NCBI GenBank assembly: GCA_938084585.1
Contig: CALKFF010000016.1
Location: 1-38,119, forward strand
DNA from: an uncultured Flavobacteriales bacterium
Lineage (GTDB): Bacteria > Bacteroidota > Bacteroidia > Flavobacteriales_D > Sanyastnellaceae
Direction: 5' to 3'
DNA length: 38,119 nt
Shown here: in pieces, positions 16,753 through 24,396 of the stretch
Layout of the letters: each line of letters begins with the position of its first letter
How positions within the stretch are numbered: the stretch's first letter is position 1
Notes under the pieces: model-generated
What the model was told of the DNA's origin: nothing
What the model saw: the letters and a program-made list of their open reading frames with translations, nothing else
Databases searched by the model: none
Translations under genes and position numbers: made by a program

Positions 16753-18324
16753 ATGATCTCTCGCTTGCTTGTTTGTTTGTTGGCCTTCGCCCCTTTGGGG
16801 TTGGTAGGCCAAATCGACGGCGACAACATCTTCTCCGTCGATCAAGTCATCTCCATTGACCTCGCGTTCCCTCAGGTGGACTTTTGGTCCTTGATGGAGG
16901 CCAACTACGAGGCGGAGGAAAATGAGTACATCGCCGCGCATTTGACCTTGACGGACGTGAGTGGCACGCACGTCATGGACAGCGTGGGGGTTCGGCTGAA
17001 GGGCAATTCCAGCTACATGCACCCCGGCGACAAGAAGTCCTTCAAAATCGACTTCAACAAGTTCATCTCCGGCCAGAACTACGACGGGCTCAAGAAACTC
17101 AACTTCAGCAACGGCTTCAAGGATCCGACCTGCATGCGCGAGAAGCTGTTCTTCGACGTGTGTCGCCAAGTGGGCGTCCAGGCGCCACGGGCCAGCTTCG
17201 CAGAGGTGACGTTCAACGGCGAGCCCTGGGGCTTCTACACCATCGTGGAGCAGATTGACGATCAATTCCTCGATTGGAGCATCCAAGAGGACAGCGGCAA
17301 CCTGTTCAAGGCGGGCGACAACTTCGGCGGGGGCGGCCCTGGCGGCGGAGGTGGCGGTTCGGAAGCCGACCTTGTTCACTACGGCAACGACCAGCTGGTG
17401 TACGAGGACCGTTACGAGCTGAAAAGCAACGAGGACGCGAACGATTGGAGCGATTTGATGTCGTTCCTCGACTTCGTCAACAACACGACCGCAGATGCGT
17501 TTGCAGCAGGCATCGATTTCAGGATGGACGTGGACGGTTTTCTGCGGTCTGCGGCGTTGGACATGCTGTTCAGCAATTTGGACACCTACACGGGGTCTGC
17601 GCGCAACTACTACATCTACCACAACATGGACACGGACATGTGGCAGTGGATCAAGTGGGACGGCAACGAAGCGTTTGGGTCCTACGCGAACGGCGCCGGC
17701 AACATGGAAACGCTTGCCATCGACTACAGCGACTCCCCCCGCCCTTTGCTCGAGAACATGCTGAGCCACCCCGACCTCTACGCCCGCTACATCGGGCACG
17801 TCTGCGACCTGGTGGACCACGTGTTCAACGAAGTCCACATGCACGCCCAAATCGACGCCACAGCTGAGCTCATCGCCCCGTTCGTCTACGCGGACAGCCA
17901 CAAGATGTACTCCAACGCCGACTTCGACACCAACCTTTCGTCCGACCTCGTGAGCGGCGGCGGGCCGGGCGGAGGTGGACCGGGCGGAGGCACCACGTAC
18001 GGGTTGAAGTCGTTCGTCTCCAACCGTGCCTCGTACATCTTGACCCAATTGGAGTGCCCCACATCGGACGTGGCCGATCTCAATGCGTCCGGCCTCAGCG
18101 TCTATCCCAATCCCGCCAAAGACCGCATCCACGTGCAGCTTGGCCGTGCCTCAGGTGGCAACGTGCGCCTGACCAACTTGGTCGGACAAGTGCTGCACAC
18201 GGAACGAATCGCCTCTGCTGGGTTGGTGCAATTTGACCTGACTGACTTGCCTGTTGGCACGTACGTCGTGGAGGTCCAGGAAGCAGGCCTTCCGGCGTTC
18301 CGCACCCACGTGGTGATCTTTTGA
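16753..18324 (+). CDS. CotH-family secreted protein with T9SS tail
   Basis: A 523-residue protein: signal peptide (1-19), CotH kinase-like domain (~25-430) with GVRLKGNSSYMHPGDKKSFKIDFN, REKLFFDVCRQVGVQAPRAS, GFYTIVEQIDDQFL and WQWIKWDGNEAFG, and a type A T9SS sorting domain (~445-523, LSVYPNPAKDRIHVQL). CotH proteins are secreted or coat-associated atypical kinases in other organisms. Two loops are almost pure glycine with a few prolines, at about residues 192-205 and 405-415, interrupting the domain. The protein is therefore likely exported and surface-anchored; the phosphoryl acceptor, if any, is unknown. It converges on the dockerin-like gene at 18336 with an 11-base gap. Confidence 0.85.
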   Translation: MISRLLVCLLAFAPLGLVGQIDGDNIFSVDQVISIDLAFPQVDFWSLMEANYEAEENEYIAAHLTLTDVSGTHVMDSVGVRLKGNSSYMHPGDKKSFKIDFNKFISGQNYDGLKKLNFSNGFKDPTCMREKLFFDVCRQVGVQAPRASFAEVTFNGEPWGFYTIVEQIDDQFLDWSIQEDSGNLFKAGDNFGGGGPGGGGGGSEADLVHYGNDQLVYEDRYELKSNEDANDWSDLMSFLDFVNNTTADAFAAGIDFRMDVDGFLRSAALDMLFSNLDTYTGSARNYYIYHNMDTDMWQWIKWDGNEAFGSYANGAGNMETLAIDYSDSPRPLLENMLSHPDLYARYIGHVCDLVDHVFNEVHMHAQIDATAELIAPFVYADSHKMYSNADFDTNLSSDLVSGGGPGGGGPGGGTTYGLKSFVSNRASYILTQLECPTSDVADLNASGLSVYPNPAKDRIHVQLGRASGGNVRLTNLVGQVLHTERIASAGLVQFDLTDLPVGTYVVEVQEAGLPAFRTHVVIF

Positions 18325-18335
18325 GGAAGGGCGCT

Positions 18336-19433
18336 TCAGCCGCCCAGCAAGCCCAAGAAGGCGAGCAAATCTGAGACCGTCACCGAGCCGTCTCCATTCA
18401 GGTCGCCCTCTGGGCACCCCTGACAGCCGTATTGGCTCAGCAATTGCAAGAAGTCGTCCACGGTGAACACACCGTCGCCGTTGTAGTCTCCGGCATACAA
18501 ACAATCTTCAGTTCCCGAAACGGTCGCATCCGGGTTGTACGTGTACGAGGATTCGTCGGTGCACCCGGTGACCAGCAGGCTGCCGTTGTGGAAGGTCAAT
18601 CCTTCTGCCATTTCCAAGGTTGTTCCACCATTTGTCAGGACCATCAAATTGACCGTGCCATCAAACTCGGAAGGGTCGGTCACCGTGAATTGTCCCAACA
18701 GGGACAGACCGCTGTGGTCAGGCCAATCGCCCAACATCACGTCCTGCACCCAAATGGCCCCGCCCACGGCGTCGTTCATCGCGATCTGGCCGGGACCCTG
18801 TGCTTGCAGCCCCTGCCCCGCGCCGTCCACATACTGCATGCTGGTGCTGACGCTCCAATCGGACAACCACTCCGACTCAATGCCCGCGGAGAACCAAGTG
18901 GAATAGGCGTTGGCCGGGAACACCCCGTCAAACAGGGGCTGATAATCCGACAGAAGCGTGGTCCCCGTGGTTCCGCCAAATCCGTAGAATTCGCCCGCCG
19001 TGTTCAGCTGCAGGGGGCGATCGTTGTCGCCGTAGATCGCCAGCACCCGGTCGCTGGGGTCGCTCAGTACGGCGTACAACCGATACGTCACTGATCCCAC
19101 AGGCAGGGCTGCCCCCAATCCCACAAGCTCGTTGTCGTGCACCGCCACTTCCATCAACCCCACCCCGAGCACATGACCCGAGGACATGGGAAGCCATGTG
19201 CCTGGACACGGTGTGCCCATCTGAGGGATGAACGCCAAAAGGTCCGGGAGATCCACCGTCCCGGATCCATCCACATCCGGCTCGCCCCCTTCCGTGCCGT
19301 AGGAACCCAAGACGTACAACCACGTGTTGGCCCCGACGACGCCGTCCCCGTTGTGGTCAAACACGTCGCATGGCGTTTGGGCATGCATCTGACACGCCAC
19401 CAGGGCCAAGATCAAAGGGAGCTTCGAAACCAT
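18336..19433 (-). CDS. Secreted protein with dockerin-like modules at both ends
   Basis: A 365-residue protein: signal peptide (1-18), an N-terminal dockerin-like pair (DHNGDGVVGANTW and DVDGSGTVDLPDLLAF, ~20-75), a central ~200-residue domain (VTYRLYAVLSDPSDRVLAIYGD, QPLFDGVFPANAYSTWFSAG, AVGGAIWVQD), one GC..ESSYTYNPDA repeat and a C-terminal dockerin-like pair (DYNGDGVFTVDDFLQLL, DLNGDGSVTVSDLLAFL). The central domain resembles that of the cut protein at 1-509. Two terminal dockerin-like modules on one protein suggest a linker or scaffold role, which is inference. It follows the outer-membrane protein gene at 19464 on the same strand with a 30-base gap. Confidence 0.8.
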   Translation of the reverse strand: MVSKLPLILALVACQMHAQTPCDVFDHNGDGVVGANTWLYVLGSYGTEGGEPDVDGSGTVDLPDLLAFIPQMGTPCPGTWLPMSSGHVLGVGLMEVAVHDNELVGLGAALPVGSVTYRLYAVLSDPSDRVLAIYGDNDRPLQLNTAGEFYGFGGTTGTTLLSDYQPLFDGVFPANAYSTWFSAGIESEWLSDWSVSTSMQYVDGAGQGLQAQGPGQIAMNDAVGGAIWVQDVMLGDWPDHSGLSLLGQFTVTDPSEFDGTVNLMVLTNGGTTLEMAEGLTFHNGSLLVTGCTDESSYTYNPDATVSGTEDCLYAGDYNGDGVFTVDDFLQLLSQYGCQGCPEGDLNGDGSVTVSDLLAFLGLLGG

Positions 19434-19463
19434 GGCAGCTAAGTAACAACATTTATTTGATGT

Positions 19464-20048
19464 TCAGCGCATTGCGCCAGACCCCTTGGTGTTGGACACC
19501 CATCCTAGGCGTAACCCGCCAGATGCACGCAATCCTTGGGGCGGCGGATGCAGCGCAGTCGACTCTACATACACACCAGGGTACGTGTCGTTGGCCCAAG
19601 TCGCCCCCAAGTACACGTCCAAGACCAGCCGACCCAAGCACTTTTGCTCCCCGAGGTGCAAGGACGCCCCACGGGCAGACCATGTGTGTCGACCCAGCCC
19701 ATCGGGCTCGTCCAACGTGTATTTGGCAAGCCCAAAGAAACCGCCAAGGGAAGCGTACACGCCATCCAAGTCTTCCGAACCAAAAGGGTACCATCGCACG
19801 AAGGGCTCTGCCACGACCCCTCGCTTCATGGCGTGTTGCGAAATGAACCAAGACAAGCCCTCAAGGAAGACCTCCCGTGACAGCAGATCCACTTCTGCCC
19901 CAGCTGAAAAAGCGTCGTTCAGCCGATGCTCCACAGACATGCCATACCTGCCCGACACAGGATCGGTGGCGCTGAACTTGAGCGCGGTTTGGGCGGTGGA
20001 CGCCGTGGACAAACACAACACGAACCATGTAAGGAAGTTGATTCTCAT
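19464..20048 (-). CDS. Outer-membrane beta-barrel protein (DUF3575-like)
   Basis: A 194-residue protein with a signal peptide (MRINFLTWFVLCLSTAST/AQ) and alternating hydrophobic strands typical of a small barrel (YGMSVEHRLN, VVAEPFVRWYPFG, GVYASLGGFFGLAKY, RLVLDVYLGATWA, RASGGLRLGW). The pattern 'parallel strand, then AEPFVRWYPF' recalls DUF3575 outer-membrane proteins, at moderate confidence. The ATG at 20048 is preferred over two earlier ATGs in frame because it begins the signal peptide. It ends 30 bases before the dockerin-like gene and may share a transcript with it. Confidence 0.65.
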   Translation of the reverse strand: MRINFLTWFVLCLSTASTAQTALKFSATDPVSGRYGMSVEHRLNDAFSAGAEVDLLSREVFLEGLSWFISQHAMKRGVVAEPFVRWYPFGSEDLDGVYASLGGFFGLAKYTLDEPDGLGRHTWSARGASLHLGEQKCLGRLVLDVYLGATWANDTYPGVYVESTALHPPPQGLRASGGLRLGWVSNTKGSGAMR

Positions 20049-20115
20049 GATGCCTAAACGCAATTCGGAAGGATTCATTTTAATCCAAGGCTTGAGGGTG
20101 AAGTCCTTCATGCCA

Positions 20116-21096
20116 TCACAAACTGTCCACGTATTCTTGAATCAACGCCAAGCCCGCCTCATCCACGGTGACCAGCCCTTCGTCTGGCATGCGACCTTCA
20201 ACCATGTTTTGCAACATGCGCTCGGCCTGACCCCCAATGCCCGTTTGGTGGAATGGGGTTTCAAAGCGCAAATCAAGTCCATCACCTTGCGTCTCTTCAA
20301 TGCCCTCCGGGTGGTGACAGCTTGAGCAATTCAAGTCCAAATACGCCCTTGCACGCTCTGCCAGCGGCACGTCCTCAGAGGCGTAGTTGGGGATGTGGGG
20401 GGCGACCTCCACGTCAAAAGGGTTGAGCAGTCCCTTCGATTGAAGCCAAGCGAGTTGATGGACCTGTTGTCCGTCACGGAGGACGTCACGGTTCCAATTG
20501 CGCACGGTCGCCCCCAGTGGGACAATTTCGCCTGAAGATTGGTGGCACTTCGCGCACTTCCTTTGAGAAGGCACTTGGTACAACAAGGCCCGCAAGTCTC
20601 CTTGCTCGTCCAGATATTCAACGTTCACAGAAGCGCCGTCGTTCACGAGCATGGCGTCGGTTTGGTCTTGGTTCCAGAGGTAGGTGGCCGCATTCCAAAC
20701 ACCGTCACTTTTCACAAGCAGTCGGGTCTCGATGACTTGAAGGTTCGGACCGGATTCACTTCCCTCAATGGTGTAATAGAACGTCTTGACCAGCACGGTT
20801 CCGTCTGGAAAGCGCGGACGCCGATCGCCTTGATGGGTCATGCTTGTGCCCTCTGGCAGGCGAATCAATCGCTGCTTCAAGGCGTTGTCGGAGTACAATG
20901 TTGAATTCAGCTCCAACAAGACAAATCCAGAATCTGGAACGAGGTCCGCCTGAGGCCACTTGTAAATCGAATGGTCCGACAATTGGGCAGCAAACGCCAC
21001 CGTCGCAGCGGGCTTGATTTCTCTGTAGTCATCTTGACAGCCCACCAAAGCCAGGAAACACGCCGCCATCATCGCCATCCTTCCGACCTGAATCAT
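20116..21096 (-). CDS. Diheme c-type cytochrome lipoprotein (SO2930-like)
   Basis: A 326-residue lipoprotein (lipobox LVGC, C20) with two heme c attachment sites: CAKCH (C181-H185) and CSSCH (C257-H261). The N-terminal 170 residues (LLELNSTLYSDNALKQRLIRLPEG, FYYTIEGSE, ETRLLVK) and the LNCSSCHHPEG segment match what I know of the SO2930 family of diheme cytochromes. It would act in periplasmic or outer-membrane electron transfer. In other genomes this family sits beside a beta-helix protein gene; none is adjacent here. The gene lies between a small barrel gene and a Kazal/dockerin-like gene, on the same strand as both. Confidence 0.85.
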   Translation of the reverse strand: MIQVGRMAMMAACFLALVGCQDDYREIKPAATVAFAAQLSDHSIYKWPQADLVPDSGFVLLELNSTLYSDNALKQRLIRLPEGTSMTHQGDRRPRFPDGTVLVKTFYYTIEGSESGPNLQVIETRLLVKSDGVWNAATYLWNQDQTDAMLVNDGASVNVEYLDEQGDLRALLYQVPSQRKCAKCHQSSGEIVPLGATVRNWNRDVLRDGQQVHQLAWLQSKGLLNPFDVEVAPHIPNYASEDVPLAERARAYLDLNCSSCHHPEGIEETQGDGLDLRFETPFHQTGIGGQAERMLQNMVEGRMPDEGLVTVDEAGLALIQEYVDSL

Positions 21097-21100
21097 GGTC

Positions 21101-21108
21101 TGAATTTA
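21101..21108 (-). promoter_or_regulatory. Possible -7 box, diheme cytochrome gene
   Basis: TAAATTCA (6 of 8) lies 4 bases before the ATG at 21096. The same octamer at the same distance precedes the small gene at 37762-37938. Confidence 0.3.
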
Positions 21109-21115
21109 CGCCTTT

Positions 21116-21991
21116 TCACCCAGGACAAACCTCGCCAAACGCCGTCAGGAACTGCAACAAATCTGCAGTGCTCACCGAACCGTCTTCGTTCAAATCGGCT
21201 TGACAGGGGTCGTCGACGAGGTCCTCGATGCAGCTGCCGTCGTCGTACAGGGCCTCGGGGTCGTAGTTGGAAGACCACGCGTAGGTGCATCCAGCGCAGG
21301 AGAGGAAGTCGCACGACCCATCCTCCGAGGTGGCTTGGTCGTCAAAGTTGCACGCCCACGGGCACATGCAACCTGCATCCGTGGCACACACACCCTCTTC
21401 CCATGAGGTCACACCGCCGGAATGGGTGGCCACACAAGAATTGGAATACGTCACCCCATCGCACCCACACACCGGGGCGTAGACCTCAGGGCAGAACACG
21501 ATGGGGTCGATCAAGCCTTCGTCGATGCAACTCACAGGGCCGTTGGCGTCGACGCCCACGCTCCCGCCCAACGTCCACGTGCCATACTCTTCCCCGCTGA
21601 AGGGCCAGGTGTCGATTTCCCACACCAGGAAGTCTTCAATCACGCACGCCACAGGCTCGCCATCCAACATGGCGTCTTCGTTGGTCAACAACACCGAGAC
21701 AAAGAGGGTGTCGGTCAACGGGATGTCAAATCCGAAAGACACGAAGTTGTTGTCCACCAACACTTCCTCGTGAATTACGTTGCCCGAGCCATCGGTGAAT
21801 TCCCAGGCCATGACGTTGGATTCTCCTGGCCAGGTGAGGTACCCCCCTGGGTGGTAGATGCTGATGGAGTTGGGGTTGGAGCCCACGTTCACCACAAGAC
21901 TCATTTGGTCGCAAGGCACGGCCGTCACGACCTGGGCCAGGCCCGCCAAAGGCAGGATGCAACAGGCCCAGAAGAATGCAAGGTTTTTCAT
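21116..21991 (-). CDS. Secreted protein with Kazal domain and dockerin-like tail
   Basis: A 291-residue protein: signal peptide (1-19), an N-terminal ~140-residue region, a Kazal-type protease-inhibitor domain (167-202: FCPEVYAPVCGCDGVTYSN, then C.A....G......G.C), GC..ACNFDDQAT repeats with DDGSC (208-254) and a single dockerin-like calcium loop (263-291, DLNEDGSVSTADLLQFL ending FGEVCPG). Only one loop is present, where its neighbours have two. The Kazal signature is clear; inhibition of a serine protease is family knowledge, not shown here. The gene has its own 104-base upstream gap and faces the plus-strand barrel gene. Confidence 0.82.
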   Translation of the reverse strand: MKNLAFFWACCILPLAGLAQVVTAVPCDQMSLVVNVGSNPNSISIYHPGGYLTWPGESNVMAWEFTDGSGNVIHEEVLVDNNFVSFGFDIPLTDTLFVSVLLTNEDAMLDGEPVACVIEDFLVWEIDTWPFSGEEYGTWTLGGSVGVDANGPVSCIDEGLIDPIVFCPEVYAPVCGCDGVTYSNSCVATHSGGVTSWEEGVCATDAGCMCPWACNFDDQATSEDGSCDFLSCAGCTYAWSSNYDPEALYDDGSCIEDLVDDPCQADLNEDGSVSTADLLQFLTAFGEVCPG

Positions 21992-22061
21992 TCGGTTGGT
22001 TTCCAGCCCTCAAGATAGGCACCCGCCACGACAGACGCCGTTCATTGTCGCCAGCCATGCC

Positions 22062-22069
22062 TATCTTCC
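22062..22069 (+). promoter_or_regulatory. Possible -7 box, module A barrel gene
   Basis: TATCTTCC (6 of 8) ends 5 bases before the ATG at 22075. If real it excludes the ATG at 22057, which would lie upstream of the transcript. Confidence 0.3.
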
Positions 22070-22074
22070 GTGTC

Positions 22075-22695
22075 ATGCACGCACTCAGATCTTTCTGGCT
22101 TGTTCTCACACTTTTTATGGTTGCCCAGGCCTCTGCCCAAGCAGACGCGACTTCTGCACCAAGCGGTTCCAGCTTTGAGCCATTCAGTCAGAGTTACATC
22201 GACGCCAACTTTGGCCTGGCCAACATCGACGGCGAGTTTTTGTTCCCCGGGGTGTCTTTCCTGGTGGGCAAGCGCATGTTCGTGTCGCAGCGGTTCTTTG
22301 TCGACGGACAATTGGGACTTGCCTTTCCATCGATTGGTACAGCCAAACTTGGTGCAGGCGTCCGCAACCCCGCCAACGGATGGTCGGTGGCTGCCGGACT
22401 TCGGCCATGGCCCACCCACTGGTACCTCCAAGTGGGCCGAGAAGACCGACGGTGCAGCGACGACGTGAAGCCACGGGTCGCCAGGCGTCTCAAAAGGCGC
22501 GGCAAAGACCCTTCAGACATCTTGTGCGGCGAATGGATCTTCTCCATCGAGGCCAGCGCATGGCTCATCGATCGTCTGAAGGTGGGCAAAACCCCTTGGA
22601 GGTACCATTACGGCATGTACGACAGCAATGCTTACGGCAGCAGCATGACGAGCGCCGCCATGGTCACCTGGAGCCACCGTTGGTACTTGCATTGA
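22075..22695 (+). CDS. Small outer-membrane protein, module A
   Basis: A 206-residue protein with a signal peptide (MHALRSFWLVLTLFMVAQASAQ) and a barrel-like mature part: FSQSYIDANFGLANIDG, FLVGKRMFVSQRFFVDGQLG, FPSIGTAKLGAG, WYLQVG and WIFSIEASAWLIDR. A diverged, frameshifted relative lies at 27940-28469 (FSQDFMEP, KHLFLDCQVGAAFPSLGTAKVG, ISLEVSQWLIDER), so the two are paralogs. A lipoprotein gene with CSIQKR...HVER follows after 4 bases, and the same order recurs at the other locus. An ATG at 22057 is a possible earlier start. Export to the outer membrane is inferred; function is unknown. Confidence 0.75.
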   Translation: MHALRSFWLVLTLFMVAQASAQADATSAPSGSSFEPFSQSYIDANFGLANIDGEFLFPGVSFLVGKRMFVSQRFFVDGQLGLAFPSIGTAKLGAGVRNPANGWSVAAGLRPWPTHWYLQVGREDRRCSDDVKPRVARRLKRRGKDPSDILCGEWIFSIEASAWLIDRLKVGKTPWRYHYGMYDSNAYGSSMTSAAMVTWSHRWYLH

Positions 22696-22699
22696 TTTC

Positions 22700-23383
22700 A
22701 TGCGCGTCCTCTTCATCAAGTTTTCGAGGCTGACGCTCCTGGCCTTGTTTGTCGCAAGCTGTTCCATCCAAAAGCGAACTGTCCTTCCGGGGTTTCATGT
22801 TGAGCGAATGCACAAGGCCTCTGCCAAGGCCGAATTGCGACAATCCCGGAGCGCCAAGGTGAAGGAGATGCCTCCGTTGCACGTGGAACGCCTGGCCTCA
22901 GAATTCACTCGGCCAGTCCTGACGGTTGAACAACATCTGAACACGCCTCCCTTTGCTCAAGTGACAACCTTGCATGCAATTCAACCGCGCGTGCCGGATG
23001 TGGACCTTGTCGAGCCTGAATTGCTGGAGCCTCAGCCTTGGGACGAAGCGTACCGGCAGCAAAAGTTTTTTGGCAAGTTGGCGCTCGGGCTTCTCTGCCT
23101 GGCCCTGGGGTTGCTGGCCGCCGGCGCTGGCCACCCCCTTGCGTTCGCGGCCTATTTCGTGGCGCAATTCGTCAACCGTCGTAAAGCCAAAAAAGTCCTC
23201 GACATCAAAGAGTCACACGGCGTCGATGTCGAGCAGGAACGGAAACGGTTGAAACGGTCCAACATTGCCCTGGGAGGGGCCGCGTTCGCTTCAGTGGCCG
23301 TGGCTGTCGTTGTGGCCGTCATGACGATCCTGCTTTTCCTCCTGATTTTGGGAGCAATCATCAGCTTCTTCACTTCGCTGTAA
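22700..23383 (+). CDS. Membrane lipoprotein of the CSIQKR-HVER family, module A
   Basis: A 227-residue lipoprotein (lipobox VASC, C21) whose mature start reads CSIQKRTVLPGFHVER. A Pro/Glu-rich linker follows (about 40-115), then one or two hydrophobic helices (LALGLLCLALGLLAAGAG, ~125-152), a basic Lys/Arg loop (VNRRKAKK, RKRLKRSN) and a C-terminal hydrophobic pair (VAVAVVVAVMTILLFLLILG). The start signature is shared with the two lipoproteins at 26127-27185 and 27225-27875, and to my knowledge recurs in Bacteroidota lipoproteins with a QKR..L.G.HV motif. It follows its barrel partner by 4 bases. The role is unknown; an envelope anchor or lipid-related function is only suggested by the desaturase operon with its paralog. 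Confidence 0.7.
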   Translation: MRVLFIKFSRLTLLALFVASCSIQKRTVLPGFHVERMHKASAKAELRQSRSAKVKEMPPLHVERLASEFTRPVLTVEQHLNTPPFAQVTTLHAIQPRVPDVDLVEPELLEPQPWDEAYRQQKFFGKLALGLLCLALGLLAAGAGHPLAFAAYFVAQFVNRRKAKKVLDIKESHGVDVEQERKRLKRSNIALGGAAFASVAVAVVVAVMTILLFLLILGAIISFFTSL

Positions 23384-23418
23384 GCGAAGGCGGAGTTGTC
23401 TCAGGTCTGCCGTTCAGC

Positions 23419-24396
23419 TCAAACTTCAGCCAGGGAAACCATGCGCCCGCGCTCGTCGTCCCAAACCTTCAAAGCGAGGCACCTCCTCACTTCCTTCAAA
23501 GTCAAGTCGCTGCTCAGCGGGTTCTGCAATTCCGCAATGGCCGCTTTGGCTTCCGGCAACCGGTAAAATGGAATTCGGGCGTTAAGGTGGTGAATGTGAT
23601 GGTAACCGATGTTGGCGGTGACCCAATGCATCACAGGGTTCAAATCCAGGAAGCTTGACGACTTCAAAGCGGAAGATTCGTAGGCCCACTCCCCATCGCT
23701 AACGTACTGGACAGCCGGGAAATTGTGTTGCACGTAAAAGAGATACGCGCCAAACCCAAACGCCAACGTGTTGGGCAGCACAACGGCCAGCAGCGCCACC
23801 TCCCACCCTGCCATCATGCACATCGCAGACAGGTACCCGGCGTGCAGAAACACCGCGAGCCACGAGTCCCAATGCTTCTTGGGGCTGGCCAACCCGGGTT
23901 GGATGCACATCCCGTGCAGGAACGTGAACCAATACCCCAGGGCGATGACGGCGGGATGTCGCTGGAACAGGTAGAATCTGCGCTCCGCCGCGGACGCCGC
24001 CTCGAACCTCGTTTTGGTGAAGACCGGGTACGTCCCAATGCTGGGCTTGGAAATTCTGCCGTTGTGGCGGTGGTGGTACTCGTGGGTGCGCCTCCACACC
24101 GTCACCGGAGCTATACAAAACAACCCGTACACCGCAAACAGCCCCTTGGCCAAGGGGCTCGACTTCAAAATGGCGCCGTGCACATGATCGTGGTAAATCA
24201 CGAACGTGCGCGACATCAGCGCGGCCACGCCCAGGCTGCTCACAACTTTCATCCACCAAGACGGCAGCACGACCACACCCACGATGCAGGCCACGAGCAG
24301 CAGCCAAGCCGACGCCACGAGTCGCCAGCTCTTGACCACGTCCTCCTTGGCGAAGGGCACGGTCTTTTGGAGCAGCTCAGAAGGTGCATGCTTCAT
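23419..24396 (-). CDS. Membrane fatty-acid desaturase
   Basis: A 325-residue integral membrane protein with the three His boxes of the desaturase/hydroxylase superfamily: H69-D-H-V-H73, H105-E-Y-H-H109 and H266-H-I-H-H270, plus VQHNF (H224) often seen in the FA_desaturase family. These ligate a di-iron centre that introduces a double bond (or hydroxyl) into an acyl chain. It starts inside the stop of the preceding desaturase gene (ATGA, 24393-24396), so it is translationally coupled. Double-bond position and acyl carrier cannot be told from sequence alone. Confidence 0.88.
   Translation of the reverse strand: MKHAPSELLQKTVPFAKEDVVKSWRLVASAWLLLVACIVGVVVLPSWWMKVVSSLGVAALMSRTFVIYHDHVHGAILKSSPLAKGLFAVYGLFCIAPVTVWRRTHEYHHRHNGRISKPSIGTYPVFTKTRFEAASAAERRFYLFQRHPAVIALGYWFTFLHGMCIQPGLASPKKHWDSWLAVFLHAGYLSAMCMMAGWEVALLAVVLPNTLAFGFGAYLFYVQHNFPAVQYVSDGEWAYESSALKSSSFLDLNPVMHWVTANIGYHHIHHLNARIPFYRLPEAKAAIAELQNPLSSDLTLKEVRRCLALKVWDDERGRMVSLAEV

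Noticed and set aside
16141-18132. A 663-residue open frame on the minus strand opposite the CotH gene.
   Set aside because: It runs antisense to two clear genes, has a composition typical of GC-rich shadow frames (many Val, His, Arg) and shows no family motif. Similar long shadows exist opposite the TonB receptor at 11055-12245 and the giant protein at 29836-31566.
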